NCBI RefSeq assembly: GCF_000716335.1
Contig: NZ_KL591008.1
Span: forward strand, 117,090-181,089
DNA from: Streptomyces sp. NRRL S-118
GTDB taxonomy: Bacteria; Actinomycetota; Actinomycetes; Streptomycetales; Streptomycetaceae
Reading direction: 5' to 3'
Length of the DNA: 64,000 nucleotides
Shown in pieces: positions 45,201 through 53,784 of the stretch. Position numbers and translations under genes: made by a program. The notes under the pieces were generated by a model. The model made no database searches. It was given only the letters and a program-made list of their open reading frames with translations, and was not told where the DNA came from. How positions within the stretch are numbered: position 1 is the first letter of the stretch; every line of letters begins with the position of its first letter.

Positions 45201-46018
45201 GCACGGACGAGTGGTACGACTACCGCACCAATCCACGCGGCCAGGCCCGGATCCTCGCCACCCTCGACGAGACCACCTACGAGGGCGGCACCATGAAGGG
45301 CGACCACCCGATCGCCTGGTGCCGGAGCTACGAGGGCGGGCGCGCCTTCTACACCGGCGGCGGCCACACCGCCGCCTCCTATGAGGAGCCCGCCTTCCGC
45401 CGGCACCTGCTCGGCGGCCTGCGGTACGCCACCGGCCAGGTCCGCGCCGACTGCACCCCGCAGACCGGCTACCGGGACCTCTTCAACGGGCACACGCCGG
45501 AGGGCTGGAAGCAGGCCGGCCCGGGCAGGTTCACCGTCGTGGACGGCGAACTGCGCACCGAGGGTGGCATGGGGCTGCTGTGGTACCAGGCGAAGGAATT
45601 CTCGTCCTACTCGCTGCAACTGGACTGGAAGCTGGACGGTGACGACAACTCCGGTGTCTTCGTCGGCTTCCCGGCCTCCGACGACCCCTGGTCGGCGGTG
45701 AACAAGGGGTACGAGATCCAGATCGACGCCACCGACGCCCCCGACCGCACCACCGGCGCCGTCTACGGCTTCGCGCCGGCCGACCTCAAGGCCCGCGACC
45801 GGGTGCTGCGGCCGCCCGGCCAGTGGAACAGCTACGAGATCCGGGTCCGGGGGGAGCGGCTCCAGGTCTTCCTCAACGGGGTGAAGATCAACGACTTCAC
45901 CAACACCGACCCGGCCCGGAGCCTGAAGGACGGCTTCATCGGCCTGCAGAACCACGGCACCGACGACCAGGTGTCCTTCCGCAACATCCGACTCAAGGAG
46001 CTGCCCTCGCCTTCGTAG
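42293..46018 (+). CDS. Exported multidomain sugar-oxidation protein: dehydrogenase propeller-PKD-CBM6-ThuA-DUF1080
   Basis: 1241 residues with a Sec signal peptide (LALLTGGLLAMTSFTLGAG, Ala-rich cleavage region). Domains: residues ~50-500, a glucose/sorbosone dehydrogenase-type propeller (GLQGIALDPAFERNRAVFLY, DLRGKILRIK, EIYAMGFRNPFRFSVD); ~500-590, PKD (TYSWDFGDGTAPST); ~700-825, CBM6-like sugar-binding module (DIDDGDWISF, ending YDVDDFELS); ~830-1050, ThuA (VLVFSKTAGYRHDSI, GGGYVGVHAAADTEYDW); ~1055-1240, DUF1080 (LFNGHTPEGWKQAG, DDNSGVFVGFPA, GFIGLQNHG). DUF1080 proteins include 3-keto-disaccharide hydrolases, and ThuA serves trehalose oxidation. Together these suggest outside oxidation of glycosides and cleavage of the keto product. 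GTG at 42293 after GGAGG. Confidence 0.9.
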   Translation: MHRQRLRGRTALALLTGGLLAMTSFTLGAGQGAAAAPAAPASPEAAAGATAEEQFQQVTLAKGGEEVGEPMSLAVLPDRSVLHTSRNGELRRTDAAGNTKVIGTVPVYSHDEEGLQGIALDPAFERNRAVFLYYAPPLDTPAGDAPGDGTAADFARYEGVNRLSRFVLKADGTLDNASEKKVIDIPATRGICCHVGGDIDFDAQGNLYLSTGDDSNPFASDGYTPIDDRPGRNPAYDARRTSGNTNDLRGKILRIKVADDGSYTVPDGNLFAPGTAKTRPEIYAMGFRNPFRFSVDKKTGVLYVGDYGPDAGTADPRRGPAGQVEFARVTQPGNFGWPFCTGDNEPYVDYDFATKVSGAAFDCAAPRNDSALNTGLADLPPAEPAWIPYDGGSVPEFGSGSESPMGGPVYRYDPANTSPVKFPEAYDGDFFAGEFGRRWIKRIEHGADGAVQAINPVPWTGTQVMDMAFGPDGALYVLDYGTAWFGGDENSGLYRIENATGGRSPVAEASANRTSGKAPLRVAFSSAGTTDADGDTLTYSWDFGDGTAPSTAAHPTHTYRRNGTYTATVTAEDPTGRTGSASVHVVVGNTAPKVTLDLPKDGALFGFGDEIPFKVTVTDPEDGTIDCAKVKVTYILGHDSHGHPVTSANGCTGTIKTSADGGHDPNANIFGVLDAEYTDGGGGGQAALTSHDQAQLQPRHRQAEHFSSQSGIRTYDKATANGGRTVGDIDDGDWISFRPYHLTGSTKLTARISSGGAGGFLEVRTGSATGTLLGSAPVPVTGGWETFQDVDVPLRSVPRRTTELFLVFKGGSGALYDVDDFELSSTPVDRTAKRVLVFSKTAGYRHDSIPAGIAALKELGASSNITVDATEEARQFTTGNLARYDAVVFLSTTGDVLDAQQQKAFENYVATGGGYVGVHAAADTEYDWEFYGGLVGARFASHPHIQPATVRVEDHDHPATAHLPSAGWQRTDEWYDYRTNPRGQARILATLDETTYEGGTMKGDHPIAWCRSYEGGRAFYTGGGHTAASYEEPAFRRHLLGGLRYATGQVRADCTPQTGYRDLFNGHTPEGWKQAGPGRFTVVDGELRTEGGMGLLWYQAKEFSSYSLQLDWKLDGDDNSGVFVGFPASDDPWSAVNKGYEIQIDATDAPDRTTGAVYGFAPADLKARDRVLRPPGQWNSYEIRVRGERLQVFLNGVKINDFTNTDPARSLKDGFIGLQNHGTDDQVSFRNIRLKELPSPS

Positions 46019-46036
46019 GGCCGCGCTCCTCAAGCC

Positions 46037-46076
46037 GGCGGCGGGCGGGGAGGCGCCGTACCCCCCGCCCGCCGTC
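46037..46076 (+). terminator. Hairpin after the multidomain gene
   Basis: 14-bp GC stem with one G-U pair (left arm 46037-46050, right arm 46063-46076) in the 87-bp gap before the Ebo-type cluster. It may end most transcripts or act as a leaky boundary, since the next gene begins 30 bp later with its own GGAGG. Confidence 0.5.
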
Positions 46077-46105
46077 TCCGACGCACCACACCAGGGAGGC
46101 TGGCC

Positions 46106-47233
46106 ATGTTCGCTGAACGTCGTGCCGATCGACGGGTCGGGGTCTGGTTCACCGGAGCGCGGGGCTCCGTCGCCACGACCGCGGTGGCGGGGTGCGCGGC
46201 GGTCGCCACCGGGCTGCACCCACCGACCGGCATGGTCACCGAAACACCCCCCTTCGCCTCCTCCGGCCTCCCGTCCCCGGCTTCCCTCGTCTTCGGCGGC
46301 CATGACACGGCGGCCTGCCCGCTGCCGAAGCGCGCGGAGGAACTGACGGCGGCGGGCGTCCTGCCGCACGGCCTGGCCGCCGCCGTCCGCTCGGAACTCA
46401 CCGCGGCGGACACGGAGATCCGCCCCGGCGGCCCCCTCCCCGGCGACACCCGCACCGACGAAGCACTCATCACCGCCTTCACCTCCGACATCACCGACTT
46501 CACCCGCCGCCACGACCTCGACCGCACGGTCGTGATCAACCTCGCCTCCACGGAGCCGGCGCCGGCCGCGGACGCGGTACGGCTGCCCCCCAGCTCCCTG
46601 TACGCGGCCGCCGCGCTCCGGGCGGGCTGCCCCTACGCCAACTTCACCCCCTCCACCGGACTGCGCGCCGACGCCCTCGCCGGCGCCGTCGCCGCCTCCG
46701 GCCTTCCCCACGCCGGCCGGGACGGCAAGACCGGCCAGACCCTGCTCCGTTCCGTGCTCGCCCCGATGTTCGTGCAGCGCGCCCTGCCGGTCCGTGCCTG
46801 GTCCGGCACGAACCTCCTGGGGGGCGGCGACGGGGCGGCGCTGGCCGACCCCGCCGCTGCCGCCGCCAAGAACGCCGGCAAGGAACGGGTCCTGGCCGAC
46901 GTGCTGGGCCACGTCCCCGAGGGCGAGGTCCACATCGACGACGTCCCCGCGCTCGGCGACTGGAAGACCGCCTGGGACCACATCGCCTTCGACGGCTTCC
47001 TCGGCTCCCGGATGGTCCTCCAGACCATCTGGCAGGGGTGCGACTCGGCGCTCGCCGCCCCTCTCGTCCTGGACCTCGCCCGGCTGCTGGCCCGAGCCCA
47101 CGAGGCCGGCCTCACCGGGCCGCTGCCCGAACTCGCCTTCTACTTCAAGGACCCCGACGGGGGCCCTGCGGCCCTCCCGGACCAGTACGCCGCGCTCCTC
47201 TCCTTCGCCGAGCGCCTGCGGGACGCCCGGTGA
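46106..47233 (+). CDS. myo-Inositol-1-phosphate-synthase-like sugar phosphate cyclase
   Basis: 375 residues. Rossmann-type start VGVWFTGARGSVATTAVAGC (glycine motif), VVINLASTEP, FTPSTGLRADAL, and DGKTGQTLLRSVLAPMFVQR with the conserved lysine of MIPS-type enzymes, then WSGTNLLGGGDG and IAFDGFLGSRMVLQTIWQG. MIPS converts glucose-6-phosphate to inositol-1-phosphate with NAD. It heads the Ebo-type operon, where other bacteria have a dehydroquinate-synthase-like EboD, also a sugar-phosphate cyclase. The true substrate may differ from glucose-6-phosphate. GTGA overlap with the next gene. Confidence 0.87.
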   Translation: MFAERRADRRVGVWFTGARGSVATTAVAGCAAVATGLHPPTGMVTETPPFASSGLPSPASLVFGGHDTAACPLPKRAEELTAAGVLPHGLAAAVRSELTAADTEIRPGGPLPGDTRTDEALITAFTSDITDFTRRHDLDRTVVINLASTEPAPAADAVRLPPSSLYAAAALRAGCPYANFTPSTGLRADALAGAVAASGLPHAGRDGKTGQTLLRSVLAPMFVQRALPVRAWSGTNLLGGGDGAALADPAAAAAKNAGKERVLADVLGHVPEGEVHIDDVPALGDWKTAWDHIAFDGFLGSRMVLQTIWQGCDSALAAPLVLDLARLLARAHEAGLTGPLPELAFYFKDPDGGPAALPDQYAALLSFAERLRDAR

Positions 47234-48723
47234 CGCCCGCGATGCCGGGGCCGGGGGCCGGGATGCCGTCGGGTGCTTCCGGCCCCGGTGCCCGTCGGCG
47301 CCTGCCGCTGCGGTTGCCGTTGCTGCTGCTGCCGTTGCCGCTGGGCCGGCACGGCCGTGGTGCGGGCGCGGCGGGGCCGTCGGCCGGGGTGCGGGAGGCC
47401 GTGGCGGCGGGGCGCCCGGGTGGCGCGCGCCTGCGGGCCTGGGCGGAACTCCTGCGGGTGTCCGCCCTCTTCACCGTGCCGGGCGACGCGCTCGCCGGCG
47501 CGGCGGCCACCGGACTGGCCCCCAACCGGCGCACGGCACTCGCCATCGGCTCGTCGCTGTGCCTGTACGAGGCGGGCATGGCCCTCAACGACTGGGCCGA
47601 CCGCCACGAGGACGCCCTCGACCGCCCCCACCGCCCCCTCCCCTCGGGCCGTATCACCCCCCGCGCGGCCCTGGCCGCCTCCGCCACCTTGACCGCCGCC
47701 GGTCTCGCACTCGCCGCCCGTGCGGGCCGCGGCCCGTTCGCCGTGGCGTCCGCCCTCGCCACCACGGTCTGGGCCTACGACCTGCGCCTCAAGCACACCC
47801 GTGCCGCCCCCGCCACCATGGCCGCCGCCCGTGCGCTGGACCTCCTCCTCGGCGCCACCGCCACGGCAGCCCCCGCACCGGTGGCCGCTCCGCCGGCGCC
47901 CCCGGCGCCCCCGGCGGGTCCGCAGGTGCTCCGGGGACCCGGCGCCCGCCGCGGCCGCCGCGCGGGAGCCGACGCTCCAGGACACGGAGCCGTCGGGTCG
48001 CCCGCGCGAGGCGCGATGGCCGCGCTGCCGTCCGCCGCCGCGCTGGGCGCGCACACCTGGGCGGTGACCGCGGTCTCCCGGCACGAGGCGCAGGGCGGCT
48101 CCTCGGCGGCCCCGCTCGCCGCGCTGGTGGCCACCGCCGCCCTCGGCGCCGTCGTCGCCCGCCCAATCACGGCCCCGTACGGCGTGGGCGGCCGGGCGCC
48201 GAAAGGGCGCGGCGGCGCCGCGAGGAAGAGCGCCCGGTGGGGCGAGAGGCACGAGCGACCCGAGCCCGATCGACCCTCGGCACCACCACCAGGCGGTCCG
48301 CAAGCGAGCCGAGCGCGTCGAACCGCGCACGACGAGCCGCCCGGCGCCGCCCGGCACGCGCCGCCCCGCCGGACACGCGGCGCCGCGACCGGCGCGGGCC
48401 TGTCCATCCCACCCGGGAGCACACCCGGCAGCGCGCCGGGAGGAGTGGGCCCGGGGCCGGCTGCCGGCAGGAGCCGAGCAGGCGCCGCCCTCGCCGCCGC
48501 GGCCTATGTCCGCACCGCGGCCGTTCCCCTTCTGCACGCCGCGCTCAACCCCTCCGCACCGCTCACCCAGCGGGCCGTCGGCGGCGGCATCCGGGCCATG
48601 ATCCCGCTCCAGGCCGCCCTCGCCGCCCGCCGCGGTACCGGCGGCGCCCTCGCCACCGGGCTCGCCGTCCTGGGACTCGCCCCCCTCGCCCGCGCGCTCG
48701 CCCGGACGGTGAGCCCCACATGA
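47230..48723 (+). CDS. eboC: EboC: UbiA-like prenyltransferase with long insertion
   Basis: 497 residues; integral membrane protein of the UbiA superfamily. The Asp-rich motif is NDWADRHEDALDRPHRPLP and the second motif is WAYDLRLKHTRAAP, followed by ARALDLLLGA. The ending YVRTAAVPLLHAALNPSAPL and QRAVGGGIRAMIPLQAAL is typical of EboC. Two Pro/Gly/Arg-rich insertions interrupt it: residues ~218-255 and ~312-415. The second has atypical codons (many ending in A). The first ~60 residues are also low-complexity. GTG at 47230 overlaps the cyclase stop codon. Confidence 0.85.
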   Translation: MTPAMPGPGAGMPSGASGPGARRRLPLRLPLLLLPLPLGRHGRGAGAAGPSAGVREAVAAGRPGGARLRAWAELLRVSALFTVPGDALAGAAATGLAPNRRTALAIGSSLCLYEAGMALNDWADRHEDALDRPHRPLPSGRITPRAALAASATLTAAGLALAARAGRGPFAVASALATTVWAYDLRLKHTRAAPATMAAARALDLLLGATATAAPAPVAAPPAPPAPPAGPQVLRGPGARRGRRAGADAPGHGAVGSPARGAMAALPSAAALGAHTWAVTAVSRHEAQGGSSAAPLAALVATAALGAVVARPITAPYGVGGRAPKGRGGAARKSARWGERHERPEPDRPSAPPPGGPQASRARRTAHDEPPGAARHAPPRRTRGAATGAGLSIPPGSTPGSAPGGVGPGPAAGRSRAGAALAAAAYVRTAAVPLLHAALNPSAPLTQRAVGGGIRAMIPLQAALAARRGTGGALATGLAVLGLAPLARALARTVSPT

Positions 48724-49613
48724 CCTCCCAGCACCGGATCACCTCCGCGTCCGGCCCCACACGGCTCCGTTTCGGCTACGGCACCAACGGCCTCACCGAC
48801 CTCCGGCTGGACGACGCCCTCGCCCTGCTCGCCGACCTCGGCTACGACGGCGTCGGCCTCACCCTCGACCACATGCACCTCGACCCCCTCGCCCCGGACC
48901 TCGCCACCCGTACGGCCCGGGTCACCCGCCGCCTGGGTGAACTGGGCCTCGGCGTCACCGTCGAAACCGGTGCCCGCTACGTCCTCGACCCGCGCCGCAA
49001 GCACGGCCCCTCCCTCCTCGACCCCGATCCCGACGGGCGGGCCGCCCGCACCGCGCTGCTGGTGCGCGCCGTGCGGGTCGCGGCCGACCTCGGCGCCCAC
49101 GCCGTGCACTGCTTCAGTGGCACCCTGCCCGACGGCACGGACACCGCCACCGCCTGGGAGCGGTGCGCAGAGGCACTCACCCCCGTCCTGGACGCCGCGG
49201 CCGCCGCCGGTGTCCCCCTCGCCGTCGAACCCGAGCCCGGTCACCTCCTCGCCACCCTCGACGACTTCCACCACCTGCGCCGCACGCTCGGCGACCCCGG
49301 CCCCCACCTCCTCGGACTCACCCTCGACATCGGCCACTGCCAGTGCCTGGAACCCGCACCGCCCGCCGACTGCGTCCGCGCCGCGGCGCCCTGGCTGCGC
49401 CACGTCCAGATCGAGGACATGCGTCGCGGCGTCCACGAACACCTGCCGTTCGGCTCGGGTGAGATCGACTTCCCGCCCGTCCTGGACGCCCTCGCCGCCA
49501 CCGGCTACCAGGGCCTCATCGTCGTCGAACTGCCCCGCCACTCCCACGCGGGCCCCGAACTCGCCCGCGCCTCGATCGAGTTCCTCCGCACGAAGGGAGC
49601 CCCGGCACCGTGA
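48720..49613 (+). CDS. Sugar phosphate isomerase/epimerase-like TIM barrel of the Ebo-type cluster
   Basis: 297 residues, xylose-isomerase-like fold. It starts LRFGYGTNGLTDLRLDDAL; metal/acid residues are in VPLAVEPEPGHLL, GLTLDIGHCQCLE, LRHVQIEDM and IVVELPRHSH. Reaction unknown. ATGA overlap with EboC and GTGA overlap with EboA show tight translational coupling in the cluster. Confidence 0.88.
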   Translation: MTSQHRITSASGPTRLRFGYGTNGLTDLRLDDALALLADLGYDGVGLTLDHMHLDPLAPDLATRTARVTRRLGELGLGVTVETGARYVLDPRRKHGPSLLDPDPDGRAARTALLVRAVRVAADLGAHAVHCFSGTLPDGTDTATAWERCAEALTPVLDAAAAAGVPLAVEPEPGHLLATLDDFHHLRRTLGDPGPHLLGLTLDIGHCQCLEPAPPADCVRAAAPWLRHVQIEDMRRGVHEHLPFGSGEIDFPPVLDALAATGYQGLIVVELPRHSHAGPELARASIEFLRTKGAPAP

Positions 49614-50230
49614 TCCCGATCCGCAAGGAACTGGACGACCGGCTCGACGGCGCCGCCCGCGCCTGGCTGGACGAGGCCCTCGCCGAGGCCGCCCACGCCG
49701 CCGGCGCCCCGCCCGACACCAGCCCGTACACCGCACCGCCCTCCTGGGAGCTGCGGTTCGCCTCCGCCGGCCGCCATTGCGGCCGGGAGAACGCCGACTC
49801 CGTCCGCATCCTCCTCCTCCAGGAGGCCCGTGCCGACACGGACACCCTCACCCGCCTCTACCACCACGGCACCGCCGCCGAGCGGCGCGCCGTCCTGCTC
49901 GCCCTCCCCGCACTCGTACCGGGACCGGAGGCGCTGCCCCTGGTCGAGGACGCGCTGCGCACCAATGACACCCGGCTGGTCGCCGCCGCCGTCGGCCCGT
50001 ACGCGGCGGCCCACCTCGACCCGCACTCCTGGCGTCACGCCGTCCTCAAGTGCCTGTTCACCGGCGTTCCGGCCGACGCCGTCGCCGGCCTCGGCCGGCG
50101 CGCCCGCGGCGACACCGAGCTCGCCCGGATGCTCGGCGACCACGTCGCCGAACGCACCGCCGCCGGCCGTCCCGTCCCCCCGGACCTCCACCGCGTCCTC
50201 GCCCTGACCGTCCCCCCGGAGGAGCCCTGA
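49610..50230 (+). CDS. eboA: EboA domain protein
   Basis: 206 residues, mostly alpha-helical, HEAT-like. Recognised from ELRFASAGRHCGRENADSVR, HHGTAAERRAVLLALPAL, VEDALRTNDTRLVAAAVGPY and LFTGVPADAVAGLGRRA. EboA has no known catalytic role; it is the marker protein of Ebo clusters, which in cyanobacteria are tied to export of the scytonemin precursor. GTG at 49610; its stop overlaps the ATG of eboB (TGATG). Confidence 0.9.
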   Translation: MIPIRKELDDRLDGAARAWLDEALAEAAHAAGAPPDTSPYTAPPSWELRFASAGRHCGRENADSVRILLLQEARADTDTLTRLYHHGTAAERRAVLLALPALVPGPEALPLVEDALRTNDTRLVAAAVGPYAAAHLDPHSWRHAVLKCLFTGVPADAVAGLGRRARGDTELARMLGDHVAERTAAGRPVPPDLHRVLALTVPPEEP

Positions 50231-51078
50231 TGCGCATCTTCGACCCGCACATCCACATGACCTCCCGTACCACGGATGACTACCGGGCGATGTACGACGC
50301 CGGGGTCCGCGCCGTCGTCGAGCCGTCCTTCTGGCTGGGGCAGCCGCGCACCTCGCCCGCCAGCTTCTTCGACTACTTCGACGCGCTGCTCGGCTGGGAG
50401 CCCTTCCGCGCCGCCCAGTACGGCATCGCCCACCACTGCACCCTGGCCCTGAACCCCAAGGAGGCCAACGACCCCCGCTGCACCCCCGTCCTCGACGCCC
50501 TGCCCCGGTATCTCGTCAAGGACTCCGTCGTCGCCGTCGGCGAGATCGGCTACGACTCCATGACCCCGGCCGAGGACACCGCCCTCGCCGCGCAGCTCCA
50601 GCTGGCCGCCGACCACCGTCTGCCCGCGCTCGTCCACACCCCGCACCGTGACAAAGCGGCCGGCCTGCGCCGCACCCTCGACGTCGTCCGCGAATCGAAC
50701 CTTCCCCCCGAGCGGGTCCTGCTCGACCACCTCAACGAGACCACCGTGAAGGAGGCCGCCGACAGCGGAGCCTGGCTCGGCTTCTCCATCTACCCCGACA
50801 CCAAGATGGACGAGGACCGCATGGTCGCCCTGCTCAAGACCTACGGAACCGAGCGGGTCCTCGTGAACTCGGCCGCCGACTGGGGCAGGAGCGACCCGCT
50901 CAAGACCCGCAGGGTCGGCGACGCCATGCTCGCCGCCGGATTCACGGACGACGACGTCGACCAGGTCCTGTGGCGCAACCCCGTCGCCTTCTACGGCCTC
51001 AGCGGACGACTCCAGCTCGACCTTCCCGCTCCCGGCCCGCTCCACGAGGGCAACTCCATCCTCCGCGGCGGGGAATGA
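50230..51078 (+). CDS. eboB: EboB: TatD-family metal-dependent hydrolase
   Basis: 282 residues. Amidohydrolase-type metal sites: FDPHIHMTSRTTDDY (HxH), VAVGEIGYDSMTP (Glu), LVHTPHRDKAAG (His), LLDHLNETT (His) and NSAADWG (Asp). TatD proteins are nucleases or hydrolases; the Ebo version probably acts on a small metabolite. ATG at 50230; EboE follows 12 bp after its stop. Confidence 0.92.
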   Translation: MRIFDPHIHMTSRTTDDYRAMYDAGVRAVVEPSFWLGQPRTSPASFFDYFDALLGWEPFRAAQYGIAHHCTLALNPKEANDPRCTPVLDALPRYLVKDSVVAVGEIGYDSMTPAEDTALAAQLQLAADHRLPALVHTPHRDKAAGLRRTLDVVRESNLPPERVLLDHLNETTVKEAADSGAWLGFSIYPDTKMDEDRMVALLKTYGTERVLVNSAADWGRSDPLKTRRVGDAMLAAGFTDDDVDQVLWRNPVAFYGLSGRLQLDLPAPGPLHEGNSILRGGE

Positions 51079-51090
51079 GAGGAGCCGGCC

Positions 51091-52365
51091 ATGCGCTTCC
51101 GCCACCCGGACGGCTCCATCGTCCACCTCGCCTACTGCACCAACGTCCACCCCGCCGAGACCCTCGACGGCGTCCTCGCCCAGTTGCGCGACCACTGTGA
51201 ACCCGTCCGCAGGCGCCTCGGCCGCGACCGCCTCGGCATCGGCCTCTGGCTGGCCAGGGACGCCGCGCGTGCTCTCGTCGCCGAGCCCGCGGCGCTCCGC
51301 CGGCTCCGCGCCGAACTGGACCGGCGCGGCCTGGAAGTGGTCACCCTCAACGGCTTCCCGTACGAAGGCTTCGGCGCCCAGGAGGTCAAGTACCGCGTCT
51401 ACCAGCCCGACTGGACCCGCCCCGAACGCCTGGCCCACACCATCGACCTGGCCCGCCTCCTCGCCGCGCTCCTCCCCGACGACACCACCGAAGGGTCCGT
51501 CTCCACGCTCCCGGTCGCGTGGCGCGCGCCCTTCGACGCCACCGCGGCCGACACCGCCCGGCTCGCCCTCACGACCCTCGCCGAACGACTGGACGCCCTC
51601 GAGGAACTCACCGGCAAGTCCCTGCGCATCGGCCTGGAACCGGAGCCCGGCTGCGTCATCGAGACCACCGCCGACGCCATCGGCCCGCTCACCGCCGTAG
51701 CCAGTCCACGCATCGGGATCTGTGTCGACACCTGCCACCTCGCCACCTCCTTCGAAGATCCGCACACCGCCCTGGACGCCCTCGTCGCCGCAGGCATCCC
51801 CATCCCCAAGGCCCAGCTGTCCGCGGCCCTGCACGCCGAACATCCCCACCTCCCCGAGGTGCGCGCGGCACTCGCCGCCTTCGCCGAGCCCCGCTTCCTC
51901 CACCAGACCCGCACCAGCACCCCCGACGGCCTGCGCGGCACCGACGACCTCGCGGACGCCCTGCGGACCGGCGTTCCGCGCTCCGCGGTCCTGGGCGCCG
52001 GCACCCCGCGCTCCGGCGACCTGGACGGTGAGGCGTCCGGTGACCAGCCGCCCGAGGAGGGCGTGGCCGTCGGGGGCGCACTCCCCGACACCACCCCGTG
52101 GCGCGCCCACTTCCACGTCCCGCTCCACAGCCCGCCCGCCCCGCCGCTCACCTCCACGCTCCCCGTGCTCCGCGACGCCCTGACCGGGCTCGTCGGCGGC
52201 CCGGTCCCGCTCACCCGCCACCTCGAGGTCGAGACCTACACCTGGCAGGCCCTGCCGCCGGAGCTGCGCCCCCGTACGCGCGGCCGGCTCGCCGACGGGA
52301 TCGCCGCCGAACTCACCCTCGCCCGCGACCTCCTCACCGACCTCGGCCTCAAGGAACTGCCATGA
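51091..52365 (+). CDS. eboE: EboE: TIM-barrel metabolite-traffic protein
   Basis: 424 residues. Opening VHLAYCTNVHPAETLDGVLA, then GLEVVTLNGFPYEGFGAQEV, LRIGLEPEPGCVIETT (Glu), GICVDTCHLATSFEDP (Asp/His), PKAQLSAALHAEH and a C-terminal HFHVPLH. These mark EboE, a xylose-isomerase-like protein of Ebo clusters. A variable Gly/Pro loop sits around residues 300-330. ATGA overlap with the next gene. Confidence 0.92.
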   Translation: MRFRHPDGSIVHLAYCTNVHPAETLDGVLAQLRDHCEPVRRRLGRDRLGIGLWLARDAARALVAEPAALRRLRAELDRRGLEVVTLNGFPYEGFGAQEVKYRVYQPDWTRPERLAHTIDLARLLAALLPDDTTEGSVSTLPVAWRAPFDATAADTARLALTTLAERLDALEELTGKSLRIGLEPEPGCVIETTADAIGPLTAVASPRIGICVDTCHLATSFEDPHTALDALVAAGIPIPKAQLSAALHAEHPHLPEVRAALAAFAEPRFLHQTRTSTPDGLRGTDDLADALRTGVPRSAVLGAGTPRSGDLDGEASGDQPPEEGVAVGGALPDTTPWRAHFHVPLHSPPAPPLTSTLPVLRDALTGLVGGPVPLTRHLEVETYTWQALPPELRPRTRGRLADGIAAELTLARDLLTDLGLKELP

Positions 52366-53741
52366 CCGGCCCCATCCCGCTCCTGGTCCTGGACGTCGTC
52401 GGCCTCACCCCCCGTCTCCTCGATCACATGCCGCGGCTGAAGAGGCTCGCCCTGTCCGGCTCGCACGCCCCCCTCAGCACGGTCCTGCCCGCCGTGACGT
52501 GCGCGGCGCAGTCCACCTTCCTCACCGGCACCCTCCCCTCCGAACACGGCATCGTCGCCAACGGCTGGTACTTCCGCGACCTGGGCGAGGTCCTGCTGTG
52601 GCGCCAGCACAACGGCCTCGTCTCCGGCGACAAACTCTGGGACGCCGCCCGTCGCGCCCACCCCGGCTACACCGTCGCCAACATCTGCTGGTGGTACGCC
52701 ATGGGCGCGGACACCGACATCACCGTCACCCCCCGGCCCGTCTACTACGCCGACGGACGCAAGGAGCCCGACTGCTACACCCGGCCCCCGGCGCTCCACG
52801 ACGAACTCACGGACACACTCGGCACCTTCCCCCTGTTCCACTTCTGGGGCCCGGGCGCCGGCATCGTCTCCAGCCGGTGGATCATCGACGCCACCCGCCA
52901 CATCCTGCGCACCCGCACCCCCGACCTCGCCCTGTGCTACCTCCCGCACCTCGACTACGACCTCCAGCGCTACGGCCCCGACGACCCGCGCGCCCACCGG
53001 GCGGCCGCCGACCTCGACGCCGCCATGGCCCCCCTCCTCGACGCCGCCGCAGCCGAAGGCCGCACGGTCGTCGCCCTGTCCGAGTACGGCATCACCCGGG
53101 TGAACCGGCACGTCGACATCAACCGCGCCCTGCGCCGCGCCGGTCTGCTGGAGGTCCACACCCAGGACGGCATGGAGTACCTCGACCCCATGGCCTCCCG
53201 GGCCTTCGCCGTCGCCGACCACCAGATCGCCCATGTGTACGTGCGGCGCCCGGAGGACCTCGACGTCACCCGGCAGGCGCTCACCGGTCTGCCCGGCATC
53301 GAGCGGCTCCTCGACGACGAGGGCAAGAAGGCGCACGGCCTCGACCACCCCCGCTCCGGGGAACTCGTCGCCCTCGCCGAGCCCGACGCCTGGTTCACGT
53401 ACTACTACTGGCTCGACGACGCCCGCGCCCCGGACTTCGCCCGGCTCGTCGAGATCCACCGCAAACCCGGTTACGACCCCGTCGAACTGTTCATGGACCC
53501 GCTCGACCCCTACGTGCGTCTGAAGGCGGCCACGGCGATCGCCCGCAAGAAACTGGGCATGCGCTACCGCCTGGCGGTCGTGCCCCTCGACCCCTCACCT
53601 ATTCGCGGCAGCCATGGCCGCCTTCCCACGAGCGATGACGAAGGTCCGCTCATCGTGTGCTCCACCCCCCGCGCCGTACAGGGCCGCGTCGCGGCCACGG
53701 ATGTGAAGTCCCTGCTGCTCCGGCTCGCCGGTCTCCACTGA
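52362..53741 (+). CDS. eboF: EboF: alkaline-phosphatase-fold phosphodiesterase
   Basis: 459 residues of the nucleotide pyrophosphatase/phosphodiesterase type. LLVLDVVGLTPRLL holds the first metal aspartate, LPAVTCAAQSTFLTGTLPSE the Thr nucleophile, then YLPHLDYDLQRYGPDD, VVALSEYGITRV and VADHQIAHVYV for the second metal set. In the Ebo pathway it would remove a phosphate-containing group. It starts in an ATGA overlap with EboE and ends 43 bp before the exported TIM barrel gene. Confidence 0.92.
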   Translation: MTGPIPLLVLDVVGLTPRLLDHMPRLKRLALSGSHAPLSTVLPAVTCAAQSTFLTGTLPSEHGIVANGWYFRDLGEVLLWRQHNGLVSGDKLWDAARRAHPGYTVANICWWYAMGADTDITVTPRPVYYADGRKEPDCYTRPPALHDELTDTLGTFPLFHFWGPGAGIVSSRWIIDATRHILRTRTPDLALCYLPHLDYDLQRYGPDDPRAHRAAADLDAAMAPLLDAAAAEGRTVVALSEYGITRVNRHVDINRALRRAGLLEVHTQDGMEYLDPMASRAFAVADHQIAHVYVRRPEDLDVTRQALTGLPGIERLLDDEGKKAHGLDHPRSGELVALAEPDAWFTYYYWLDDARAPDFARLVEIHRKPGYDPVELFMDPLDPYVRLKAATAIARKKLGMRYRLAVVPLDPSPIRGSHGRLPTSDDEGPLIVCSTPRAVQGRVAATDVKSLLLRLAGLH

Positions 53742-53784
53742 CTCCAACTGAAGCACACTCCACTGACAGCGAGGAGTTGTCCAC

